This document shows positions 8,246 through 17,039 of a stretch of 64,000 nt of DNA, in pieces. A program made the translations under genes and the position numbers. Under the pieces are notes generated by a model. The model saw only the letters and a list, made by a program, of their open reading frames with translations, had not been told where the DNA came from and ran no database searches. The stretch comes from CAIVAT01 sp037137455 (GTDB lineage Bacteria; Bacteroidota; Bacteroidia; Bacteroidales; FEN-979), in assembly GCA_037137455.1 (NCBI GenBank), contig JBAXKG010000005.1:1-64000 (forward strand), read 5' to 3'. Position 1 is the first letter of the stretch; each line of letters starts with the position of its first letter.

Positions 8246-9493
8246 ATGGCATTTGCAACCAGGCGTAAATCAATCTGGAAAAATATTGCGATCTTCCTTG
8301 CTATTCTTGGGCCAGGGATCATAACCGGGAGTGTTGACAATGATGCCGGCGGGATCACTACATATTCTGTGGCCGGAGCTATCTATGGTTATAAATTGTT
8401 ATGGACCCTGATTCCATCATTTATTGTTTTGGTTATCATCCAGGAGATGAATGCCCGTATGGGGATTGTTACCGGCAAAGGGCTGGCCGACCTGATCAGA
8501 GAGAACGCGGGGGTTAAGATCACCTTCTTCATTTTTGTCGGGTTACTGCTGGCCGATGTTGGCAACACGACTACCGAATTTGCCGGTGTGGCTGGAAGTA
8601 TGGAGGTTTTTGGGGTGAGCAAATACATTTCTGTGCCGATCGTGGCTTTCCTTGTTTGGATTCTGGTTGTTAAGGGCAATTACAAGATTGCTGAAAGGAT
8701 ATTTCTTCTTTTCAGCGTTTCACTTCTGATGTACGTTGTTTCGGCGCTTATGGGCAAACCCGACTGGGGCGAGATAGGCCAGTCAATTATCCGTCCACAG
8801 ATGGAATTTGACCAGCAATCGCTTGCAGTCATTATCGGCATTATTGGAACCACAATCGCTCCCTGGATGCAGTTTTACATGCAGTCATCGGTTATTGAAA
8901 AAGGACTCAAAATCAGCGAATATAAATTTACCCTGATCGATATTGTTGTTGGTTGCACTGCCACGGTTGTTGTAGCTTTCTTTATCATTGTGGCATGTGC
9001 ATCTACATTACATGTAAAAGGGATAACCATTTACGAAGCCAAGGATGCAGCAATGGCCCTTGAGCCGCTGGCCGGCAAACTTTCTTCCCATGTTTTTGCA
9101 TTCGGACTTTTTATTGCTTCGATCTTTTCTGCTACCATCCTGCCCCTGGCTACAGCCTTTTACGTGTGTGAGGCGTTTGGGTTCGAAGCGGGTATCGACA
9201 AGAAATGGAAAGAGGCCCCCGAATTTTTCATTCTTTATACCGGAATAATGTTGCTGGGCGCTATAATTATCCTCATCCCCGATGCCCCGCTCATCGCAAT
9301 CAGCCTGTGGTCGCAGATTATTAACGGAATTCTTTTACCGGTTGTGCTTGTATGCATGATTTTGCTGGTGAACAACAAGAAGATCATGGGAGAACATGTG
9401 AACAAACCGATAACCAACATTATCGGGTGGAGTACCGTAATAGTCCTTGTAGGGCTTTCGATAACCCTGTTGCTGATGCCATTCTTCAAATAA
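8246..9493 (+). CDS. NRAMP-related divalent metal transporter, probably Mg2+-selective
   Basis: A 415-residue polytopic membrane protein with about eleven hydrophobic segments. TM1 begins GPGIITGSVDNDAGGITTY: DNDAGG (residues 31-36) replaces the canonical NRAMP DPGN. TM6 has GTTIAPWM (201-208), where the metal-coordinating Met of NRAMP (in the MPH motif) is Ala205 and the His is Trp. Loss of the soft Met ligand is what is described for NRAMP-related magnesium transporters, which move hard ions rather than Mn2+ or Fe2+. The upstream gene carries MgtE_N and CBS magnesium-sensing domains, which supports Mg2+ as substrate. Substrate is inferred, not shown. Confidence 0.85.
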   Translation: MAFATRRKSIWKNIAIFLAILGPGIITGSVDNDAGGITTYSVAGAIYGYKLLWTLIPSFIVLVIIQEMNARMGIVTGKGLADLIRENAGVKITFFIFVGLLLADVGNTTTEFAGVAGSMEVFGVSKYISVPIVAFLVWILVVKGNYKIAERIFLLFSVSLLMYVVSALMGKPDWGEIGQSIIRPQMEFDQQSLAVIIGIIGTTIAPWMQFYMQSSVIEKGLKISEYKFTLIDIVVGCTATVVVAFFIIVACASTLHVKGITIYEAKDAAMALEPLAGKLSSHVFAFGLFIASIFSATILPLATAFYVCEAFGFEAGIDKKWKEAPEFFILYTGIMLLGAIIILIPDAPLIAISLWSQIINGILLPVVLVCMILLVNNKKIMGEHVNKPITNIIGWSTVIVLVGLSITLLLMPFFK

Positions 9494-9590
9494 GAAAAGG
9501 CGACAAGTGACAAAATTTTAAAAAGTTGAAAAAAATTCTCTGCTGACCTGTTACCTTTTGCCATCATCCCTGATTAAGCTTAAAATTGAG

Positions 9591-9598
9591 TACTTTTG
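9591..9598 (+). promoter_or_regulatory. Bacteroidota -7 element for ssb
   Basis: TACTTTTG 34 bases before the ssb ATG at 9632. It overlaps a possible upstream in-frame start at 9596, which is therefore unlikely to be transcribed. Confidence 0.5.
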
Positions 9599-9631
9599 TT
9601 CACGGAGTGTTTAACTTTAAATTCAATCATT

Positions 9632-10063
9632 ATGGCAACTGGAGTCAACAAAGTGATTCTGATCGGCAATCTGGGGAGAGATCCGGAGGTTCAGAATTTC
9701 GAAAACGGAGTAAAAAAGGCAGCATTCACGCTGGCGACTACCGAAGTATACAAAGGCAAGGATGGGGAGAAGGCAACTCATACCGAGTGGCATAACATCG
9801 TAATGTGGCGCGGACTGGCTGATGTGGCCGAGCGTTTCCTGAAAAAGGGCAACACTATTTATGTAGAGGGGCGGATACGTAAGAGGGAATATGAGGACAA
9901 GGAGGGCCAGAAAAAATTTATTTACGAGATCCTTGGCGATTCAATGCAAATGCTGGGTGGCGGTCCACGCAGGGAGGGGAGCATTGAGGCCGTGCCAGCC
10001 GATGATGAGTCGAAGGCAGATATTTCAATGGCAAACAGACCTGAGGATGATCTGCCGTTCTAA
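9632..10063 (+). CDS. ssb: Single-stranded DNA-binding protein
   Basis: OB-fold protein coating ssDNA in replication and repair. From the ATG at 9632 it begins MATGVNKVILIGNLGRDPEV, the standard SSB N terminus, giving 143 residues. WHNIVMWRGLADVAERFLKKG and YVEGRIRKREYEDKEG are typical core segments. The tail is acidic and ends DDLPF, the partner-binding tip. A frame 12 codons longer (9596) is rejected because the promoter element overlaps it. gldD follows at once, as in other Bacteroidota, but is separated by a long palindrome. Confidence 0.97.
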   Translation: MATGVNKVILIGNLGRDPEVQNFENGVKKAAFTLATTEVYKGKDGEKATHTEWHNIVMWRGLADVAERFLKKGNTIYVEGRIRKREYEDKEGQKKFIYEILGDSMQMLGGGPRREGSIEAVPADDESKADISMANRPEDDLPF

Positions 10064-10682
10064 TAAATGGCAAAACAGAGAAATAGAGAAATGGCGAAAT
10101 TTTTCTATTTTTCTATTTTTCTGTTTTTCTATTTTCATACTTATTTCCTCCTGCAGCGATTCTTATGTTCCTAAACCTCGCGGGTATTACCGCATTGACC
10201 TGCCTGAAAAGAGTTACCAAATATTTGATTCAACCTTCCCATATACATTTGAATATCCGGTTTATGCCGACATTACTGCCGACAGCAGTAAAATGGCTGA
10301 GCCCTACTGGATCAATATCCGGTACAAGCCTTTTCGTGCAACCATGCACCTTAGTTATAAGGTGATACATGGAAACCTTGCAAAATACCTGGAAGATGCC
10401 CATAAGCTTGTCAACAAGCATATTCCTAAAGCCAATGCCATTACTCAGCGTGAGTTTGTTGATCGGGCGCACAGGATCTTTGGATTGGTTTATAATATAC
10501 GTGGCGCCGATGCTGCTTCTACTTATCAGTTTTATGTAACCGACAGTGTAAATAAATTTGTAAGGGGAGCCCTCTATTTCAACATGGTTCCCAATAACGA
10601 TTCACTTGCGCCGGTTATAGATTTTTTGACTATTGATATGGAGCATATGATCAACACGTTCCGCTGGAAAAATGAAAAATGA
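10047..10682 (+). CDS. gldD: Gliding motility lipoprotein GldD
   Basis: A GldD-family lipoprotein of the Bacteroidota gliding/T9SS machinery, recognised by SYVPKPRGYYRIDLPEK after the lipobox and by the overall length. The hydrophobic stretch FSIFLFFCFSIFILISSC ends in the lipidated Cys (C36 with the start used here). The start is uncertain. The only ATGs near the signal peptide in this frame lie inside ssb, the nearest at 10047 overlapping ssb by 17 bases. The ATGs at 10067 and 10091 are in another frame and reach a stop after 34 or 26 codons. The signal peptide itself is encoded by four 8-base repeats (10100-10131), so repeat number sets the frame. The gene ends 6 bases from the convergent DAHP synthase gene. 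Confidence 0.85.
   Translation: MICRSNKWQNREIEKWRNFSIFLFFCFSIFILISSCSDSYVPKPRGYYRIDLPEKSYQIFDSTFPYTFEYPVYADITADSSKMAEPYWINIRYKPFRATMHLSYKVIHGNLAKYLEDAHKLVNKHIPKANAITQREFVDRAHRIFGLVYNIRGADAASTYQFYVTDSVNKFVRGALYFNMVPNNDSLAPVIDFLTIDMEHMINTFRWKNEK
10065..10134 (+). repeat. 70-base palindrome of 8-base units between ssb and gldD
   Basis: The arms 10065-10099 and 10100-10134 abut with no spacer. Read as plus-strand RNA, 28 of 35 positions pair Watson-Crick, 5 are G-U and 2 are C-U mismatches. The right arm is four near-perfect copies of TTTTTCTA (10100-10131); the left arm is a more degenerate 8-base series (AAATGGCA, AAACAGAG, AAATAGAG, AAATGGCG). The palindrome starts one base after the ssb stop codon. 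The G-U bias favours structure in the ssb-gldD transcript, where it would fold into a long hairpin over the gldD initiation region. Confidence 0.75.
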
Positions 10683-10688
10683 GAAGGC

Positions 10689-11765
10689 CTACACATCCAT
10701 CTGGCGTTGAATACCTTCTTCATGTACCGATTCAAGTAATTTCAGGATAAATTCGCGGCTCAGCCCCATTTTTTCTCCGGCTTCAATCCGGTCATTGATA
10801 ACCTGGTTCCATCGTTTCAACTGCAGGATTGTGATTTTATTTGTTTTTTTGTAGGTTCCGATATCCTCTACAACCTTCATACGCCGCGCCAGGATGTCGA
10901 TAAGCTCCTCATCGAGTTTATCAATCTCTGAACGTAGTTCTTCGAGTTTATTTTCAAATTCTACGCTCCCTGATTCACGCCGCAGGATTAGTTTTGAAAG
11001 TATCTCCTGCATTTGCCCCGGTGTAATTTGCTGGCTTTTGTCGGTAAGCGCTTTTGAAGGGTTGTGGTGCACTTCAACCATCATGCCGTTCATTTCAAGA
11101 TCGAGGGCTTTTTGAATCGTGGCAGGGATCATCTCCCTGTTTCCGCAAATATGGCTGGGATCGACGATTACCGGTAAATTTGGGTAGAGTCTTTTAAGTT
11201 CTATGGGGATTTCCCACATTGGGGCGTTTCGGTAAGCTGAGCGGTTAAAGAACGAAAACCCCCGATGAATTGCCACAAGTTTTTTAAGTCCCATCTGGTT
11301 CAGCCGTTCGATGGCCCCTATCCATGTTTTCAGGTCGGGATTGAGCGGGTTTTTAATCATCACCGGGATGTCGCGGTTGCCGATGGCTTCTCCAATTTCC
11401 TGAACAGCAAAGGGGTTGACAACAGTACGGGCGCCGATCCAAAGGATATCAATATTATGATCAAGCGCCTCTTCCACATGTTTTGGGTTGGCTACTTCGA
11501 CAGTTACCAGCAACCCGGTTTCTTGTTTGACACGCTGAAGCCATTGCAAACCTGAGGTACCGACTCCTTCAAAGTCGCCGGGACGTGTGCGGGGTTTCCA
11601 TATCCCGGCCCGGAAAACCTTTACCTGTGGAATGGTGGCAAGACCGAATGCCGTTTCCATAATTTGCTGTTCGGATTCGGCGCTGCAAGGACCGGCAATG
11701 ACAAAAGGTGGTTGAAATACCGGTAGCCATTCTTCGAGAGGTGTGATTTTAAGTGTAGGTGCCAT
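10689..11765 (-). CDS. Bifunctional DAHP synthase / chorismate mutase type II
   Basis: Joins phosphoenolpyruvate and erythrose 4-phosphate at the entry of the shikimate pathway, and carries the chorismate-to-prephenate activity at its C terminus. Residues about 15-265 form the DAHP synthase barrel with GPCSAES, KPRTRPGDFEGVG, IHRGFSFF and VDPSHICGNR. Residues about 275-358 form an AroQ-type helical mutase (LRSEIDKLDEELIDILARR, then the YKKTN region). This fusion order is usual in Bacteroidota; the mutase may serve as allosteric domain and give feedback control by prephenate. 358 residues is normal. The gene is convergent with gldD. Confidence 0.95.
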   Translation of the reverse strand: MAPTLKITPLEEWLPVFQPPFVIAGPCSAESEQQIMETAFGLATIPQVKVFRAGIWKPRTRPGDFEGVGTSGLQWLQRVKQETGLLVTVEVANPKHVEEALDHNIDILWIGARTVVNPFAVQEIGEAIGNRDIPVMIKNPLNPDLKTWIGAIERLNQMGLKKLVAIHRGFSFFNRSAYRNAPMWEIPIELKRLYPNLPVIVDPSHICGNREMIPATIQKALDLEMNGMMVEVHHNPSKALTDKSQQITPGQMQEILSKLILRRESGSVEFENKLEELRSEIDKLDEELIDILARRMKVVEDIGTYKKTNKITILQLKRWNQVINDRIEAGEKMGLSREFILKLLESVHEEGIQRQMDV

Positions 11766-11782
11766 GGCTGTATGAGTAACCG

Positions 11783-11790
11783 CAAACTTA
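11783..11790 (-). promoter_or_regulatory. Bacteroidota -7 element for DAHP synthase
   Basis: TAAGTTTG on the minus strand, 18 bases before the start codon at 11765, implying a very short leader. Confidence 0.45.
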
Positions 11791-11844
11791 CATAATTATG
11801 GGGCAACTGCAATCGCAAATGTCAAAAAGCTGGCGATAATTCTT

Positions 11845-11852
11845 TAAATTTG
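11845..11852 (+). promoter_or_regulatory. Bacteroidota -7 element for asnS
   Basis: TAAATTTG 22 bases before the asnS ATG at 11874. Confidence 0.5.
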
Positions 11853-11873
11853 CCGCTTCAATAAACTTAATCA

Positions 11874-13271
11874 ATGGAACACACGAGAAGGAATAAGGTC
11901 GTTGATTTGCTGAAATCGAAAGCATTTGGAAGCGAAGTATTTGTTAAGGGCTGGGTCAGGACAAAAAGAGGGAATAGAAACATCAATTTTATTTCCATTA
12001 ATGATGGTTCGGTGATTCATCATATCCAGGTTGTTGCAGAAGTTGCAAATTTCAGTGATGAGGTGTTAAGGCTAGTAACGACAGGCAGTTGCATCGCGGT
12101 GAAAGGGATCCTGGTTGAATCGATGGGGCAGGGGCAAAGTGTGGAAATTCAGGCCAGCCATATCGAAGTATATGGAACGGCCGATCCGGAAAGCTATCCA
12201 TTACAGAAGAAGGGACATGGACTGGAATTCCTGCGCGAGATTGCTCATCTGCGGCCCCGTACAAACACCTTTGGCGCTGTGTTGCGAATCCGTCATGCCA
12301 TGGCCTTTGCCATCCACAAATATTTCAACGACCATGGTTTTTATTACTTGCATACACCGGTCATAACAGGTTCAGATGCAGAGGGAGCAGGGGCGATGTT
12401 TCGCGTGACCACGCTGGACGAAAAGAATCCACCACTTTTACCTGACGGCCATGTGGATTATACCCAGGATTTCTTTGGAAAAGAGACCAAGCTAACCGTG
12501 AGCGGCCAGCTTGAAGCTGAACTGGGCGCAATGGCCCTGTCGTTGGTATATACTTTTGGCCCAACCTTCAGGGCTGAAAACTCAAATACCCCTCGCCACC
12601 TGGCCGAATTCTGGATGATTGAACCCGAGATGGCCTTTTATGATATTCATGATGATATGGATTTGGCGGAGGATTTTCTGAAATACCTTATGCAATATGC
12701 CCTTGATAATTGCTTTGACGACCTGGAGTTTCTCAATAAAATGTATGACGCTGAGCTGATTGACCGGTTGAAACAGGTTATCAGTGAAAAATTCGAACGG
12801 CTCACTTATACCAAGGCTATCGACATCCTGAAATCAGCAGGACAGACATGGGAATTTCCGGTTGACTGGGGAACCGACTTACAGGCCGAACATGAACGCT
12901 ATCTGGTGGAGAAGCATTTTGGCAAACCGGTAATCCTTACGGGCTATCCAAAAGAGATCAAGGCATTTTATATGAAGATGAATGAGGATGGCAAGACTGT
13001 TCGTGCGATGGATGTTCTCTTTCCAAAGATCGGTGAAATTATAGGCGGAAGCCAGCGCGAAGAGAACCTTGAAGCCTTGTTGAACCGGATTCATGAGATG
13101 AATATTCCGGAGAAGGATGTTTGGTGGTACCTTGAAACACGCAAATTTGGAACAGCGCCCCATGCCGGATTTGGTCTTGGTTTTGAACGACTTATACTTT
13201 TTGTAACAGGCATGTCCAACATCCGTGATGTGATCCCTTTCCCGAGAACCCCAAAAAATGCTGAATTTTAA
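11874..13271 (+). CDS. asnS: Asparaginyl-tRNA synthetase
   Basis: Class IIb synthetase charging tRNA-Asn. The N-terminal OB fold binds the anticodon (VFVKGWVRTKRGNRNINFI near residue 23). The catalytic domain has motif 2 as FRAENSNTPRHLAEFWMIEPE and motif 3 as GFGLGFERLILFVTG near the C terminus, followed by NIRDVIPFPRTP. The 465-residue length is standard. Its presence suggests direct asparaginylation of tRNA-Asn. Confidence 0.97.
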   Translation: MEHTRRNKVVDLLKSKAFGSEVFVKGWVRTKRGNRNINFISINDGSVIHHIQVVAEVANFSDEVLRLVTTGSCIAVKGILVESMGQGQSVEIQASHIEVYGTADPESYPLQKKGHGLEFLREIAHLRPRTNTFGAVLRIRHAMAFAIHKYFNDHGFYYLHTPVITGSDAEGAGAMFRVTTLDEKNPPLLPDGHVDYTQDFFGKETKLTVSGQLEAELGAMALSLVYTFGPTFRAENSNTPRHLAEFWMIEPEMAFYDIHDDMDLAEDFLKYLMQYALDNCFDDLEFLNKMYDAELIDRLKQVISEKFERLTYTKAIDILKSAGQTWEFPVDWGTDLQAEHERYLVEKHFGKPVILTGYPKEIKAFYMKMNEDGKTVRAMDVLFPKIGEIIGGSQREENLEALLNRIHEMNIPEKDVWWYLETRKFGTAPHAGFGLGFERLILFVTGMSNIRDVIPFPRTPKNAEF

Positions 13272-13317
13272 TCTCAAGTATTAAAAAATTTCGTATTTTA
13301 GCAATAATAAATCTACG

Positions 13318-15063
13318 ATGGATAAGCGTTGGGTTGTGAAGCCGCCTGGGGATCCTGAAAAAGTCAGGGAGTTAGCCAAAGCATTGGCTATTGACGAGTC
13401 GCTGGCTAATCTTTTGGTTCAGCGCGGGGTTACAACACTCAATGAGTCCAAAACCTTTTTTCGTCCCAACCTCAGTGATCTTTTTGATCCGTTTATGATG
13501 AAGGACATGCACAAAGCCATAGCACGCATCACCCGGGCTATTGCAAACAAGGAACACGTTCTGGTTTACGGTGATTATGATGTTGACGGAACATCAGCGG
13601 TTGCCCTGGTTTATACTTTTCTTAAAAGTTTTCACAAAGAAATTGATTTTTACATTCCCGACAGGTATGATGAAGGGTATGGTATTTCTTTTAAAGGTAT
13701 TGATTACGCAGCTGAAACAAATGTCAAGCTTATTATTGCCCTCGATTGCGGGATTAAAGCAGTTGAAAAGATAGCATATGCCTCTGCAAAAGGCATTGAC
13801 TTTATTATCTGTGATCATCATCGCCCCGGATCGGAAATTCCAGCGGCTTCAGCCATTCTGGATCCAAAGCAGCCCGATTGTTCATATCCGTACAAAGAAT
13901 TGTCGGGATGCGGAATTGGTTTCAAACTGATTCAGGCATATTCTCAGGTCAATAATATCTCTTTTGAAAATCTGATCCAATACCTCGATCTTGTGGTGAT
14001 AAGTATTGCTTCTGATATCGTTGACATCACAGGGGAAAATCGCATTCTTGCATATTTCGGACTTAAGCTTATCAATGAACATCCGCGACCCGGGCTTGAA
14101 GCGTTACTTCGTTATTCTGCGATGATGAAAATCGATGATGGACTCGGGGGTTGTGTATTCAGCCGTGAACTTACCATCACCGACCTGGTTTTTATGATCG
14201 GGCCAAGGATCAATGCCGCAGGGCGAATTGAAAGTGGTAATAATTCGGTAAGATTACTTATTACTAAAAGTCTGGAGGATGCCAAGCTGGTAGCTGAGCA
14301 GATCAATGCACACAACACCGAGAGGAAAACCCTTGATTCGCAGGCCACACAGCAGGCGATGGAGATGATCAGCAATGATCCCAAACTCAAGTCGGCACGT
14401 TCAACGGTGATTTATCATCCCGACTGGCACAAAGGGGTGATTGGCATTGTGGCTTCGAGGCTCACTGAATCATATTACCGGCCCACAATCGTGCTTACAC
14501 TTTCAAACGGACTTGTGACGGGTTCAGCCCGAAGTGTAAAGGATTTCGATATTTATGAAGCGGTGGATGCCTGCAGCGACCTGCTGGAACATTTTGGAGG
14601 TCATAAATTTGCAGCCGGGCTCTCGCTCAAGCCAGAGAACCTTGAATCTTTCTGCGACCGGTTTGAAACCACCGTACAGGAGCGGTTGGAAGGAATCGAA
14701 TTAGTGCCTGAGGTTGATATCGATGCCAATTTGTCGCTGAATGCGATCAATTCACGTTTTTATAACGTACTTAAACAATTTGCCCCATTCGGTCCCGGGA
14801 ATATGGCCCCTCTGTTCATGACCAAAGGAGTTATGGACGCCGGCGGGTCGCGTATCGTAGGGAAAAATCACCTCAAACTTTCTGTAGTCCATCCGGAAAT
14901 CGCCGGCGGTCCATTTTCGGCAATTGCATTTCAGCAGGGTGAGCAGTTCGGTTTGATCGAGAAGCAGATTCCCTTTAATATCTGTTATCATGTAGAGGAA
15001 AATGAATGGAATGGCTCGGTGAACCTTCAGCTTAACATCAAGGATATCAAATTCTCAGATTAG
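13318..15063 (+). CDS. recJ: Single-stranded-DNA-specific exonuclease RecJ
   Basis: 5'-to-3' ssDNA exonuclease of recombination and mismatch repair. DHH-superfamily motifs are clear: YGDYDVDGTSA with D86, D88 and D90, ALDCGIKA, the DHH triad D166-H167-H168 in ICDHHRPG, and in the DHHA1 domain GSARSVKDFD and GGHKFAAG. A C-terminal OB-type domain follows. 581 residues is typical. The stop codon overlaps that of pfkA on the other strand by 4 bases in total. Confidence 0.96.
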   Translation: MDKRWVVKPPGDPEKVRELAKALAIDESLANLLVQRGVTTLNESKTFFRPNLSDLFDPFMMKDMHKAIARITRAIANKEHVLVYGDYDVDGTSAVALVYTFLKSFHKEIDFYIPDRYDEGYGISFKGIDYAAETNVKLIIALDCGIKAVEKIAYASAKGIDFIICDHHRPGSEIPAASAILDPKQPDCSYPYKELSGCGIGFKLIQAYSQVNNISFENLIQYLDLVVISIASDIVDITGENRILAYFGLKLINEHPRPGLEALLRYSAMMKIDDGLGGCVFSRELTITDLVFMIGPRINAAGRIESGNNSVRLLITKSLEDAKLVAEQINAHNTERKTLDSQATQQAMEMISNDPKLKSARSTVIYHPDWHKGVIGIVASRLTESYYRPTIVLTLSNGLVTGSARSVKDFDIYEAVDACSDLLEHFGGHKFAAGLSLKPENLESFCDRFETTVQERLEGIELVPEVDIDANLSLNAINSRFYNVLKQFAPFGPGNMAPLFMTKGVMDAGGSRIVGKNHLKLSVVHPEIAGGPFSAIAFQQGEQFGLIEKQIPFNICYHVEENEWNGSVNLQLNIKDIKFSD

Positions 15064-16082
15064 CAGCTCTCTTTTCCGAAGCAGACATCCATTCGTCGTG
15101 CCTTTTCGATCAGCGAATGATTTTCAGGAACCAGCCTTAACTTTCCGCCAACCTCTGCAAGGGGAACCGAGGTAACTTTGTCGCCTTTAAGTGAAACCAT
15201 CTCTCCGAACTTTTTCTGAGCTATTAACTCAACCGCGAAGGCTCCATAACGGGTCGCAAGCACCCGGTCCATAGGCGAAGGGCTGCCCCCGCGCTGGATA
15301 TATCCGAGAATAGTTTCTCTTGTTTCGAGGCCTGTGAGTTCCTTGATGCTATTGGCAACGTAACGGCCTGCACCTTCACCTTTGGGAGTAGGAATACCTT
15401 CGGCCACAACGACAATTGAGTAAGGTTTTTTATTGATTGCACGTTTTTTCAGGCACCGGGCTACCATGTTGATGTCGAAATCAATTTCGGGCAACAAAAT
15501 TACATCCCCTCCGCTGGCCATACCCGAATAAAGCGCCAGCCATCCGGCATGATGTCCCATCACCTCGATGACCATGATGCGCTTGTGGCTGTTGGCAGTG
15601 GTATGGAGCCGGTCGATGGCTTCGGTGGCAATCCACAACGCCGAATCAAATCCAAAGGTAACATCCGTTCCGTATACATCATTATCGATGGTTTTCGGAA
15701 TTCCGATCACATTGAGCCCGACCTCGGAGAGGAGCGCTGCCGTGCGCTGGGTGCCATTTCCACCGATACAAACCAGGGCATCAAGCCCAAGCTCATGGTA
15801 ATGTTTTTTAATCAGCTTTGGTTTGTCAATGGCATTAAATACATTATTTTTCTTGAATGGATTTTCTCTGGATGTTCCAAGAATGGTGCCGCCCAATGTG
15901 AGAATACCGGAGAGTACATTTTCATCAAGCGTGACATATTCTTCATTGATGAGTCCCAGGAACCCCGAAGAGATGCCGATAACTTCCATGCCATATTCAA
16001 GAATGGCCGTTTTGCCGACACCTCTGATGGCTGCATTGATGCCGGGGCAATCACCGCCTGCCGTTAATATGCCTATGCGCAT
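15060..16082 (-). CDS. pfkA: 6-phosphofructokinase
   Basis: Phosphorylates fructose 6-phosphate in glycolysis. At 340 residues it begins MRIGILTAGGDCPGINAAIRG and has GGNGTQRTA (107-115), PKTIDND (129-135), VMGHHAGWLAL and RGGSPSPMD. The phosphoryl-donor site has Gly110 at the position that is Gly in ATP-dependent enzymes and Asp in PPi-dependent ones, while Lys130 is shared with group III (mixed ATP/PPi) enzymes; the usual Asp before Gly110 is Asn109. ATP use is therefore likely but not certain. The gene may be the last of an operon with the coiled-coil protein and the C69 peptidase upstream. Confidence 0.93.
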   Translation of the reverse strand: MRIGILTAGGDCPGINAAIRGVGKTAILEYGMEVIGISSGFLGLINEEYVTLDENVLSGILTLGGTILGTSRENPFKKNNVFNAIDKPKLIKKHYHELGLDALVCIGGNGTQRTAALLSEVGLNVIGIPKTIDNDVYGTDVTFGFDSALWIATEAIDRLHTTANSHKRIMVIEVMGHHAGWLALYSGMASGGDVILLPEIDFDINMVARCLKKRAINKKPYSIVVVAEGIPTPKGEGAGRYVANSIKELTGLETRETILGYIQRGGSPSPMDRVLATRYGAFAVELIAQKKFGEMVSLKGDKVTSVPLAEVGGKLRLVPENHSLIEKARRMDVCFGKESC

Positions 16083-16130
16083 GTTGGCTTACAATTAATG
16101 AGTGAATGAGTGATTTTATGAGCCCCTATA

Positions 16131-17030
16131 TTATTTAAGCTGAAACGATCCTTCTCCGATTGACTTATCATCGGCAAATACCGATACAATATACTTTCCC
16201 TTCATTGCCGGTTTGTCTGTGTCCTTCTTGGTCCAGTCAACGCATATATTCATAGCCTTTCCCTGGTAGGTAATATCTTCACGGATGGAATAAGGTAATG
16301 GTTGACCATTGAAGACGAATGTGTCGTACTTGCTTTTTATCACTACAACATTATCGGGACGATGTATGCGCAGGTAGATGATCTTTTTGCCTGACGTTAC
16401 CAGGGGATTTTCCCCGATGGTAAAGCAAATATGTATCTGGTCGGTACGGCTTGCTTTATCGGTGACCTGTTTTTTGGTTCCGCCCGACTTTAGTTTGTAT
16501 GGAGTGGCTGTGACATCATATGCCTTGATATAGGCGGCATTGTCTATCTTCTGCTTCAGTTCTTCCTTGTCTTTCATCAGGGTCTGATTCCGGTTTTGTT
16601 CTGTTTTCACCACCTGGCGGATGCGGTCGTTCTCGACAGTCAATTCCCGGTTAACAGTATAAAGAGAATCCATCTGGTGAACATAGCCCTGCGCTACTTT
16701 CTGTAACCGTTCGAATTTTTTTCGGATGATATTGTATTCCCACTGAGTATCCAATAATTTCTTAATTTCCAATGCGTTGACCTGTATAAGGCTATCCTTG
16801 CCCTTCAGTGAATCAGAGAGGGCGCCATAGGAAATCTTGATTTTGTTATGTTCAGTCATCAGTGAATCAAGATTGTGCTGCATTTCGATTTTCTCGGTTT
16901 CTTTTTCTTTGACCAGTTTCATGAGCTGTGAACGCTGAATGAAGAGCCAAAAGAGGAGAACCAGTAAAAGGATCGCTAAAACGGAAAAATATATCCAGTA
17001 TTTACGCGAAGTAGTGTTTTGATCTTCCAT
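16131..17030 (-). CDS. Membrane-anchored coiled-coil protein of unknown function
   Basis: I do not recognise a named family. The 299 residues divide into a short cytosolic N terminus, one strong membrane helix (about 14-32, SVLAILLLVLLFWLFI), a long charged helical region with coiled-coil character (about 35-170) and a C-terminal beta-rich domain (about 175-299) that ends KGKYIVSVFADDKSIGEGSFQLK-like without lipobox or T9SS signal. The topology suggests a periplasmic stalk carrying a globular head. It lies 9 bases downstream of the C69 peptidase start-side neighbour and 48 bases upstream of pfkA on the same strand. Confidence 0.7.
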   Translation of the reverse strand: MEDQNTTSRKYWIYFSVLAILLLVLLFWLFIQRSQLMKLVKEKETEKIEMQHNLDSLMTEHNKIKISYGALSDSLKGKDSLIQVNALEIKKLLDTQWEYNIIRKKFERLQKVAQGYVHQMDSLYTVNRELTVENDRIRQVVKTEQNRNQTLMKDKEELKQKIDNAAYIKAYDVTATPYKLKSGGTKKQVTDKASRTDQIHICFTIGENPLVTSGKKIIYLRIHRPDNVVVIKSKYDTFVFNGQPLPYSIREDITYQGKAMNICVDWTKKDTDKPAMKGKYIVSVFADDKSIGEGSFQLK

Positions 17031-17039
17031 TGCAAATAT

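Noticed and set aside
9596..9631. Twelve extra N-terminal codons for ssb
   Set aside because: The promoter element at 9591-9598 overlaps this start, and SSB proteins begin at the MATGVNKV position.
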